DNA from: Nomia melanderi
Lineage: Eukaryota; Arthropoda; Insecta; Hymenoptera; Halictidae
Length of the DNA stretch: 64,000 nucleotides
Direction of reading: 5' to 3'
Assembly (NCBI RefSeq): GCF_051020985.1
Contig: NC_135001.1
Coordinates: 12,331,896-12,395,895 of the forward strand
The translations under genes were made by a program, and so were the position numbers. A model generated the notes under the pieces. The model ran no database searches, was not told the origin of the DNA, and was given only the letters and a program-made list of their open reading frames with translations. Below are positions 48,830 to 58,830 of this stretch, one piece after another (positions within the stretch are counted from its first letter, which is position 1; each line of letters begins with the position of its first letter).

Positions 48830-50140
48830 CTCGATGAAGCAAGATGCGAAGCAAAACAACAATGCACACAAACCGCATCGAAGCGCAGCAATGCAACTAA
48901 ACCGACGAACTTCCGATCAATTAAACATCCGACCGCCGTGCAATAGACCCGTCATTACCGTTACACCCTTACACCGTTACACCGTTACACCGGTACGAAG
49001 CTTTTCCATCAAAATCAATCAGCCGAAGATGTCTCGCCGTCGAGCAAAACGTCTTCGTCCAGCGGAACCATCCATCGCGAACGTCCGTCCTCTGTCGAAG
49101 TCCACTACAACAACACCGGCGTAGAACCCGACATCGCGACCCTCCAAAGTCAACGTGCAAACTGGTCGAAAATCACGTATATACCTGCGAGCAAACGTCC
49201 CGGCGACACGTACGCTAACGGGAAAGTGTTTGTCACAAAGCGAACTGGTAAATCACCTGTTTGCCGAGCAACCGTACATTTTCGATTCCGCGAGAAGAGG
49301 ATCCCGGCCGCTTCCGCCTCACCGGTGCATCATCCTGGCGTGTGTCGTACTTTAAAATCCTCTGGACCTTCCTGGAGGTGGCATGGTTCCCACGTCGAAT
49401 CTCTTCGATCCTCTTCGGATCAGTCGCCTCTCGTGCGCCGAAAACACTCGCGTAGAACCAGAGAGCCGCGGGGCCCGAGGATTATTCGGAGAACCACCGG
49501 TTCAAGATCGTCCGACGACTCGCGGAGTCCTCGTCAATGTTCTGTTTACCGTTCACCATCGGCCCGGAGGCAGCATCTCTCTTACGGCTAACCCGAGCGA
49601 AGGAGGTTCAAGGGAGCCGAACCATATTTGGCACGCGAATTCCGGTATCGGTGGATGATCCGGGATCGGAGTTGCGTCGCTGATCGGCCGACGTGTCGTT
49701 TCCACCGGTGATATTCGGGAGGGACGTTTCGTCGGGATCAGCGGATCAACCCGGACCCTCGGCGGCTCGGGTCTCGCTGCATCTCGAGAAGCGGTCGGTG
49801 CCTCGTGGCAATCGGCCAGGGACCAAGGTACGCTACGAAACCGACTTGGACGACGTGTTACTGCGGAATGGTCGCAGAGTGCAGGCAGAATCCACGAGAC
49901 CGTGGTACGTTTCGTTCTCTCCCGCTACCTTGTCTCTCCTGCACGCCGCGGGATCGGTCTCTCCTGCTTGCTTCTCCCGAAGAGGGAGCCCCCTCGGCTA
50001 GTGATGGCCTCAACGCACCTCGAACCGGACCACGGCGCGCGACGCGACGCAGCGCTGGGTAGAATGCCGTTTCGAATGCGATGGCTTTTCTTTGTTTGCC
50101 GAGGGGCACGGTTTTTGTGGATCCTTTGATCGAGAACGCT
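48830..50140. other. Largest CpG-rich island in the window
   Basis: 1.3 kb with the highest GC content here, from an imperfect CACCGTTA tandem (about 48957-48995) to the return to AT-rich DNA near 50180. Long open frames overlap in three plus-strand frames and on the minus strand. All are Arg/Ser/Pro-rich and unlike any family I know, as expected from GC-rich DNA with few stop codons. It is a candidate distal promoter or first exon of Wnt5, or a non-coding RNA promoter. Confidence 0.45.
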
Positions 50141-52760
50141 CCGATATTGCTAGATTCTGGATCCTTACGAAAATTCCAATCTTTAAGCCCCCCCTTCTGT
50201 AATATCGTGTCGTACTCGCGATGAAAATTCTCAACCGAATTCGACGAATCTATGTGTTATTTATTCATTTCTCGTTGTGAAAAATCTTGAGCGTTATCAA
50301 TGTGTGACGCTGCTTGTGGACGTGTTAGAAATGTAATTGGAGAAACAGAATTGCGATAAGAAACGGTTTCTTCTAGTGAACCTTATGAAAAGCACTACAC
50401 TTTGTATATTTTATATATTTATCTGTATCTTGTGCATCTTGTGCAATTTTACACTTTCAAGTTTAATGCAATTTTGTATTTTCAAGTACATGCATGAAAA
50501 TCTGCAAGTTAGTAATTACTTTTTGGGTTTATGGTTATTTTGGAACTGAATTGTATGGAATTTTAGATTCAAAATGTGTGGATTCGACGGGTAATTAAAG
50601 TTACTTTGAAACCGTGTAATTGTTATATATACGAAGGATTCGGTTAATTATAAATTATAATAATTTGTATTAAATTGTGTTAATGATTGTTATTTTCAGT
50701 TTCGTAGGTATTATCTTTATGTTGCTTTAAAATACGATAATATATATTTGAAATGTATGCATTCGTCGATCAGTTAAGTTATTTTTAAGTTTTATAACTT
50801 TTACATGTACGCAATGAACTCGTCAGATTAAAAATGAAATTAATTTATATTAAATTACATTAACGATTCCGATTTTCAAGTTCCTGGAGATTATATTTAT
50901 GTTAATTTAAATCGTAAATATAAAATATAAAGTACTCAAGAACAAACAAAATTAGTTTCAATTATACAATAAGGAACTTGATGTCTTTCTTTCTTTTTTT
51001 CTAATTCTGTACGGAAGTCAGAAATAAAGCATAATAAAAACGTACTGAAACTAGAATTACCAGAATTTACGGATATACGAATTCTTTCTCTAATGAAAAC
51101 TATTTTATTCGTTCATACTAAAATGGAACATTTTCCGCTCACTTTTAGAAAATAACAAAAGAAAGTGGCTTGCATATACAGCGAATGTCTACCAAGTAAA
51201 TATGTGCAATGTGATACTCTAATTTGCATCTTTCAATTAAAAATTAAGTTTGAATACTAACTTTATTTTGTTGTTCATATTTTTAACTAACGATATTTAT
51301 AGATGAAAGAAATCTTCAGTTTCATTGCTATGAAATAGAACGTGAAATGTAGACATTTAATTACTTTAATACTTTTTCATATTTTAAATGAAAGGATTAA
51401 TACATTTTTAATATTTTTTCTCTGCTGGTATCAAGAAGTTATTCCCATTCGAGATTTTCTGTAATTAGAGTTTAAAATACAGAAATTTGTTATATCGCAT
51501 TGTGTAAATATTAAATTAGATAAGTTAACCGGTGTTGTGACCAGTCATATAAATGTTTGTATTTAGATCGCATGTAATAAATGATAGATATTCATTTACC
51601 GAAAATTATTGCTGTTTCGCAACAATAAATCTTTTTAATTACAAAATAAATCTTTTCAATTAAGAAATTTATTTTTCATTCCAAAGTGTTATATGAAGTC
51701 ACAGCTAAAAAGTTTGAAAACATTTCATTCATTACGAGTGTAATCATTTATAATAATAATTTAAAGATATTTGTTAAAGTTTAATTTATCATCATTATTA
51801 TCCACTAACAAGACATACTAAATGGTATTAATATCCAAAATTTGTATTAAATAACTACCAATTAATGTTAATCACACGATTATTAATTAATAATTTTAAT
51901 AATTCTAAACAATTACTTGAACGTACATGCAAACTCGGAAAACAATACTATCTTAGCTTATACTTTTATCTTTGAAATTTATCCAACAACAAATTATTCA
52001 CCATTTTCTCGTCGCTTACGTTTTAATAGTTATTCGAAACTATTGGATCACCCAATCGACCTATCTCCGTTTATGAATGAATAAACAGGCAAATAAATTG
52101 CGTATGCGCGGCATGCAGAAGTTCCATGAAATGCCAATTGACAATAATTCTACATTATCGTTACACAATCAAAAACTTCACAACAAATTATTCATTTTAA
52201 TTTAATATCCCATGTCCACGGAAACATTGCTTACATACAATTTTTTTTCCAAAAAAAACTTCCAAATTTCACATAAAAAAAATCATTTAATCGTAATTCA
52301 TACAAAAGACAACAGTATTTACCAACTAAGTAAGGCTTATTCACAGCCATCAAAACTCGAAATCAACACTTTAATAAATAAATTCTTATGACATTCGTTA
52401 TTGCAATTCTATTTATTATTACATTATATATTTCTAAGTATATTAATGATTATTCATTTATAGAATTACGCAACGTGATATGAATTACTTAGTAAACCAA
52501 ATATATAGATACAACCGTAAATCAATGAAATGCGAATGCACACGCAGATCATGCACAGAGCAAATTCACTGGCAGCACTTTACGTATAGCGATTATGTTA
52601 ATTATCATTTGTCCAACAATCATCAACACGCAATTTGTCCAAAATACTGATTATCCTTAGCCTGTTGCCGTTGTCCAAATAAAAAATGTTGCCGAACGCT
52701 GCCAAGCGGCTGACAGATATACATGGATATATACGGTAATTAGCCATCGCGTCGCATACT
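50141..52760. other. AT-rich non-coding region
   Basis: No gene recognised. A fragment of family C (GTGACGCTGCTTGTGGACGT then GTTAG) lies at about 50306-50331. Confidence 0.5.
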
Positions 52761-52948
52761 ACGTAATTGTTTGAAAACTCGCGAGGTGACGAAAACTAAA
52801 TGCCCATCGCTACCCTCAACGAAAGCCGCCGGCTGCTTCTCTCCCCTGGTTCTCTCTGCCTTTCTGTTTCTTTCCCTCCCCTCTAGCCGCTCTATGGCTG
52901 GTTCATTGGTTCATCGGTGCACCGGTCCGGGCTCCGTATTCTTCTCTC

Positions 52949-52988
52949 TAATTATACCGTTACGTGCAATCGCTCGTGTCAATTAGCA
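52949..52988 (+). repeat. Duplicated block before a family B element, copy 1
   Basis: TAATTATACCGTTACGTGCA followed by ATCGC...AATTAGCA; recurs at 56231-56272. In both places a family B element follows within about 250 bp. Confidence 0.6.
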
Positions 52989-53192
52989 GCTCCTTTCTTC
53001 CTGCCCGAATGCAACCCCTTCTCTCGCGAAGGACCCCGGAGGATCTTGATTTGACTCTGCTCCCCACCCCTCGTTCAACGGATCAGGGGAAACGAAGGGG
53101 AGGTTCTTCGAATAATTCTTTTTTCTTTTTTTTTATTCTTCCCTCAATTTTTCGAAATGATACGGAGTTCGGTAATACGAAGAAATTCTCGT

Positions 53193-53642
53193 TCGACGCT
53201 AGATTTACGGATATTTACTGTACAGTTTCCTTTATCGTTCTTAGAAACATTGATATTCCTTCATTTAGATTAGAATCTTGGAAATTGAAAGTTTGACACT
53301 AAACCTATCACTCCCATCAAAATGGCGATTTTCAGTTTTCTTGTTTCACAATTACTGTATACTTTAAAAGTGTTAAATATCCGAAATAATTTAAAAAATC
53401 AATAGTTTCATTTGAGTGCTGTAATTAATATACGAAGAAACCGAAAGAAAATATTGGCATAATGTTAGTAAGGACAAGATATTAATCATATTAAACGCTC
53501 AGTAGGTTTAGTGTTGAAAGTAGACAATTAGGGTACATATTTATGTAACTGCATCAATCAAAATCGGCCCATACATTTACCAAATAATGTTTATAAAACT
53601 CGATATGAGTGAAATTGGCTTGTTCCGTAAATCTAGTGTTAA
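53193..53642 (+). mobile_element. Composite TTAA element: family B carrying family E
   Basis: Outer B begins CGCTAGATTTACGGATATTT and ends TGTTCCGTAAATCTAGTGTTAA. A family E element interrupts it at 53293-53517, and B sequence resumes with AAGTAGACAATTAGGGTACA. The right TTAA is shared with the following family D element. Confidence 0.7.
53293..53517 (+). mobile_element. Family E copy 2, nested in family B
   Basis: 225 bp bounded by TTGA on both sides. It starts TTGACACTAAACCTATCACT and ends CTCAGTAGGTTTAGTGTTGA. The interior is full length compared with copy 1 at 21711. Confidence 0.75.
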
Positions 53643-53901
53643 CACTAAACCTACCGGCACTTTATGGATACCTATTCCTACCGTGACCGGTTGAATAACT
53701 GGTTATAAAATAAAGGTAAACGAATTAAACGATACATTTTTCTTAGTGAAAACGGAAACAACAGGAAAGACAAGAATCGTAAAACTGATTAATCGGGCGA
53801 TAGAGGAACTGATATAAAGTTAAACGGACGAAAGGGAATGTAGAATTTTTAGCGAAATTTGAAAACCGGTCATTTTACCGGTCGCGGTATGTTCGGTTTA
53901 A
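53639..53901 (+). mobile_element. TTAA MITE, family D copy 2
   Basis: 263 bp from TTAACACTAAACCTACCGGC to GCGGTATGTTCGGTTTAA. It shares its left TTAA with the preceding B element. Internal subterminal repeats ACCGGT occur near both ends. Confidence 0.7.
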
Positions 53902-55126
53902 GAAGTCTTTATTAATTTAGTGTAATGGGATCGATTTTCATTATCATTTTCGTTAATCTTGCAAAAGTCAATGAGTACCAGATAAGAGTTTCTTAATGAT
54001 CGGTTAAAGTCTTTGGTACAATGCGATAGATTGTCAATATTATTTTCGATAGTCTTGTAAAAATCGACGAGCACCAAAGAAAAAATTCCTAACGATCAGT
54101 TAAACAGCAATGGTTATAGAATCGTGAATCAACATATTATTTCGAGTAACCTGATCTAATAATTTCTTTCGAGATTATTACTTAGAAGAAAATGATTGAG
54201 CACTCTTTTCATGTGGCACAGTCATTGAGAAGCCTATTAATGAGCTTCCGGTGGGTAAAGTACGAACACATTCATAACCAACATTTTCTCATTTCTTTTA
54301 CATTTACTTGCAGTCATGTCGATTCAAATTGTAGCTGGATCCTGTAAAGTTCTACAATGAAATCTCAAGTTTAAACTGCTGCGTTTTATGCACTTATGGT
54401 GTTCATAGCAGAATTTATTCTGTTGTTACTTTATATAATTAAATTTTCATCCAATTTATCCTTGTACTTCTATTCCTTCCGTGTGAAAACCGCATAAAAT
54501 CTTCCATTCGTTAACAACAATTACGTATTGTACGCGTCGATGACTAAGCCCGATGTTTAACTCTTTTTTCTAGAAAGAAGAAAGAATATGGATACAACTA
54601 TCGGCTTTAAAAGTTGCCTCCCTTTAGAATGAAGCTGGGTCATTAGTAAGAAAGGCAGAACTGCTCACATCGGTGAACACGATAAACCACTTTTTTACGT
54701 GTAAACACGTTCCGTTCGGATAATTAAACCAGTTCATTTTGATGTTATACCATCCATTGTTAACGAATCGGTGCTGAACCGAACTAAATATTTCATTCGT
54801 ATTTACCGTGGTAAAAAGTAAAATTAATTAAAACGGGATTACCATAATATTTTATTAATCAATGCTAATTAGTGCAATTATGTTAATATTACGCTGTGAA
54901 TTATTTCTCTATCAGTTTCACCTTCCATCTTTAAAAACAATAGTATCTTGAAATATAGGAAATTCTTTAATCTTCTTTTCCAGTTCTTTTATATAGATAT
55001 AAATATTATATAAAATCTAATAATTGTAATATTTCATCGATAAAACCCTTTGCTTATGTTTAAAAAATATTCTAATTTTCTACGAGTAATTTAAAAGATA
55101 TGAGACGAAACTATATTTTACACGAA
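53902..55126. other. AT-rich non-coding region
   Basis: No gene or element recognised. A phrase of about 90 bp (AAATCGACGAGCACCA-like) occurs twice in tandem, at about 53935-54005 and 54035-54105. Confidence 0.45.
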
Positions 55127-55397
55127 ACATACCGCGACCAGTCAAATGATTGGTTTCAAAATTTGATTTAAAATTCTGCGATTTTCTTCTTTCATTTAAT
55201 ATCTTTCTTTTCTATCAATTCCTATGTTGTCCAATTAATCGGTTTTTCAATGTTTGTCTTTCCATCTGTTTCTATTTCCAATAAGACAAATTTATCGTCT
55301 AACTTGTTTACCTTTTTTATTTTGTAATCCATTATTTGACTGGTTACGGTAGGAATAGATATGTATATAAGTACAAGTTTCGGTGCGTTTAGTGTTG
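55127..55397 (-). mobile_element. TTAA element, family D copy 3
   Basis: 271 bp in inverse orientation, from ACATACCGCGACCAGTCAAA to GGTGCGTTTAGTGTTGA. It matches copy 2 reversed (GACAAATTTATCGTCTAACT; TCAATTCCTAT). The minus-strand open frame at 55222-55449 is part of the element and is not a gene. Confidence 0.65.
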
Positions 55398-55442
55398 AAC
55401 GAAACATCAGTTTACTGGATCTTGATCTCAGTCTCGATTTTC

Positions 55443-55911
55443 TTAACACTAGATTTTACGGAGCGCTAAATTTATTGTACAGTTTGCTCTATCGTTCTTA
55501 GGAAGTTATAGTTCGTTCGTAAAGACCTAGGAAATTAGACGTTTAACACGTTCGCTCGCAGCGTCGCATATTTGTGACGGCCATAATTCTATATTTTACA
55601 TAAAGAAAATGAAATGAATCCTATAGATATTGTTATTCAAAATTATAAGCTGCGGTATTACATTTAGGAATTCAATGACCCGTTTTAGTTTCATTTCTTT
55701 AATATTTCGTTTAGAAGATATGTTGGATGAAATAAAATATTACGATTGAGAAGATCATCATCGAAGCAACCGTTGCTAACGAACGTGTTAAAAAAATTAG
55801 GAAACATATTCGCGTAGTCGCATCAATGAAGATTGACCCAAACATTTACCAAATGATGTTCATAAAATTCAATATGAGTGAAATTGGCTAGTTCTGTGAA
55901 TCTAGTGTTAA
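55443..55911 (+). mobile_element. Composite TTAA element: family B carrying family C, second locus
   Basis: Outer B from TTAACACTAGATTTTACGGA to TTCTGTGAATCTAGTGTTAA. Family C is nested at 55543-55791. This is the reverse complement of the composite at 44810-45262, with the same insertion point. Confidence 0.75.
55543..55791 (-). mobile_element. TTAA MITE, family C copy 2 (nested)
   Basis: 249 bp, TTAACACGTTCGCTCGCAGC to GCAACCGTTGCTAACGAACGTGTTAA, with TTAA at both edges. Confidence 0.75.
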
Positions 55912-56230
55912 ACAAATGAGATTGACCGTCAGAAAAATGGTTGCTGGGCTATCTGAAAATTCTTTTAACCGAACATTTGTACGCGTCTCATTATTTCGGA
56001 TGCTGCAGTATCTGCTACACTGTACCCAGAATTTTATGTCTCAGCGCTCATTGGAATTTCAGCGCGTTATTCGAATGATTCTATACTGGTCGAGCCGCAC
56101 GCGTAACATTACCAAGGAAATACATTATATCTCGTTAAACGAGCCGTGTTTCCCAGCGCGTTCGATTAATGCTCCGCGAGTAGAAGCACTTATTTGTCGG
56201 AACACTGACTGCAATTCTTCTTTCTGCCCC

Positions 56231-56272
56231 TTAATTATACCGTTACGTGTAATCGCCTTCCATAATTAGCAC
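56231..56272 (+). repeat. Duplicated block before a family B element, copy 2
   Basis: TTAATTATACCGTTACGTGT then AATCGC and AATTAGCACC; counterpart of 52949-52988. Confidence 0.6.
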
Positions 56273-56483
56273 CGTTCTTCCTTTTTTCTTCGTTTCGTTT
56301 TCGGATCGAGCCCCTCGTATCCTCGATAAATCTCTCTGCTTTATCCCCTGCATCGTCTTTTTTCGTCCGTTCTCGAGAATAAAAAGTTGCAGTCGATTAG
56401 TTGCGAGATCAGAGGGTTACATGCGTCTAGGAACAATGAAAATAGATTGTATTTGGGAATTTTCTTTTCATCTATGAAACTCT

Positions 56484-56698
56484 TACGGATATTTACGGAT
56501 ATTTACTGTACACTTTGTTCCAAGATTCTTAGAGAAATTGATATTCGTTTATTTAGATCTTGGAAATTCGAGGTTTAAAAGTAGACAATTAAGATACACA
56601 TTTACGTAATTGCATCAATTAAAATCGACCCAAACATTTACCAAGTAATGTTTATAAAATTTAATGAGTCAAATTCACCCGTTCCGTAAAAGTATTAA
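56484..56698 (+). mobile_element. Family B copy without insert
   Basis: Aligns with 53193-53642 minus its nested E element: ACGGATATTTACTGTACACT, GAAATTGATATTCGTTTATT, then GGTTTAAAAGTAGACAATTA and CATTTACCAAGTAATGTTTA. It ends at TTAA 56695-56698. The undisturbed TTTAA marks the ancestral target. Confidence 0.65.
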
Positions 56699-58320
56699 AG
56701 TTTGTAACAATTGTTTTTCTAATGCAGTTTTAAAGAACACGGTTTTTATCGTAAATCGGTTTTTCCGTCAAACCAGTTTTACACGCAAACTTCTGATCCA
56801 CTTATTTGTATTTACAAATTACAAATTTAATGTTTTATTAGCGAAACCTGAACAAAATGAAAATTTACTATTTATTTCCACTGGTTGATTTTCTTTAAAA
56901 TAACTATTGTAAACGCATTTTCAATGTTTCTGTTTATTGCGATGTAATTTGTGTTTCTTTGCAGAGCATCTTCGATTCTTAATTTTGTTGGAACCTGTAT
57001 CTATATTTCTCGTACGATTAGATCCTTTGAACCGCAATCATTTTATCAGCGAACGAAAAAAGCCTGCATTTAAATTGAGGGTGAATACATAAAGGGTAAC
57101 CACTCATGTGAGTAACTTGAATAGAATGACTGATATTTAAAATTCTTCCGGTTGGTTGAATTTGTTCGGACATTGATAGGACAGCGATAATTATACCCCC
57201 GGAACCCTCGACAGACGTGCAATTGCCTCAATAAATTTGCATATTTCTTGTCAAGAACACACGTACCAACCAGAGCGTTAAATTATAGAGCAGTTTCACT
57301 GTTCCAACGAAACGTAATTGGAAACTAGTAAAATTAACAAAATGTTTTCCACTGTATATATTTATATCTATGTATTTTTAGAATGTTTAATTTCCATTTT
57401 TTCCCTTGAAAGCTGTATGTAAATTAAGCCCTATTATACACTGATGTTTTACTGCACTGTGAAAGTATGATAAATAAGCGATCTCATAAACGAAAATTTG
57501 AGCTGTTATTAAATATGTTAATACGTAACTACCTGTTTCACATAAAAGATATAGTAATGTACAACAATAAAAGATTGATTGCAGTTTTAATGAAACCCTC
57601 TTAATCCGAAAAATACTAGGAAACACTATACCATTGTTCAATTATTTAAATTTCATTATAACGAATAATCAATATCCGCGTAAATAGAGTATTGCTCATT
57701 AGAACACTAAGTAGATGTAACACCGTTTATTGTTGACTTCCTCTCAACGAAGAAACAAAAAAGAAATTAAGGATACTATAATTATTATCATTGTTTAGCA
57801 GAATTTCCTCACGCGGTATTCTCAGCCTTTCAGCTCATGTGCCAGCAAAACTACATAGTATCAGCTTTCACCGTACATCGATTACCCTTGAATGTTCGTT
57901 TCATAGCTTTTCTTACACATGACTGCACTCCTCTGATACCTTTTATATACTTACGAAAGCTTTACATAAATATTTGTTTCGTAGAAACGGTAAAAGTAAA
58001 CTGACTCTACATAAACTTTATCGAAAAAAAGTTAAATTTTGAGAAACGAGTAGAAATGTTCAAGTACAAATGATTAGAACAAACAATCACATAAAAGTGA
58101 CATTACTTATAAGATAAATTCTTAATAACACAGAGGTCGAAGAAAATGTAAATATAAATCGATCTCTCGCAAGCCAGAGCGATCCAAATGAAGAATTCTA
58201 GACATATTCCATATCTATGTCTCCTTTAAACTATTAACAGTTGATAGCAGACAAATAATATTTCATTCGGATTCACCAAAATCGAGGAATATTTATATCA
58301 GTTAAATTCTGTTTAAAATC
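56699..58320. other. AT-rich non-coding region
   Basis: No recognisable gene. The minus-strand frame 57387-57641 and the plus-strand frame 56664-56888 have no family features. Confidence 0.5.
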
Positions 58321-58322
58321 TT

Positions 58323-58830
58323 CGCTACCAGTCTGGTACGTTATTATAAGGCAAGGGGTTAAAAGTAGGCTGTAAAGAACTTCTCAGCCTTCGGACCTGG
58401 GGCGTTGGGCAGTAACAGCATCCATCCCCTTTCAATGAATAACCATGGCACCGAAAGTATTGTCTTTCGGTATAGTCATGGCCGGGATTAGAGCAGACAC
58501 CGAGACATGAAATCCGCTCGTGTTTCCTGCAGCTACAGATCAAGGAGGAAGAAAAAAAACATCCACAGTATTGTTACTTGGTGGGGTCGATGGAACTGCT
58601 AGGTGGCATCTAATGAGAAGGAGCGGACAATGAGCCTTTCTGACTTAAGGGCCCTAGGGTGAATACCGGAAGAGTGCTCCTACAACCCTTCTTATGTTAT
58701 TCATTTATTCTCACGCCTGCTTCACGAATCAGACGAGTTACCTGGCGAGAAAAGCACTCCAGTGAATGGCGATTCGAGATTTTCGCGAAATTCGGAAGTG
58801 AATGTAAGTACAGAAGCGTGAATAGGACAA
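58323..58830. other. Unassigned GC-richer segment
   Basis: A compositionally distinct 500 bp block in AT-rich surroundings. The minus strand has a 72-codon Cys-rich frame (58325-58543; CSNPGHDYTERQYFRCHGYS, GDGCCYCPTPQ) with no initiation or splice context. The plus strand has mixed short frames. It looks like a fragment of a repeat or retroelement, but I cannot assign it. Confidence 0.3.

Noticed and set aside
49226..50129. Several 75-121 codon frames in the CpG island
   Set aside because: Three plus-strand frames and the minus strand are open together, which is a base-composition effect; no domain recognised.
55222..55449. 75-codon minus-strand frame
   Set aside because: Lies within family D copy 3 and is not conserved as a frame in the other D copies.
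56387..56578. 63-codon plus-strand frame
   Set aside because: Covers part of a family B element.
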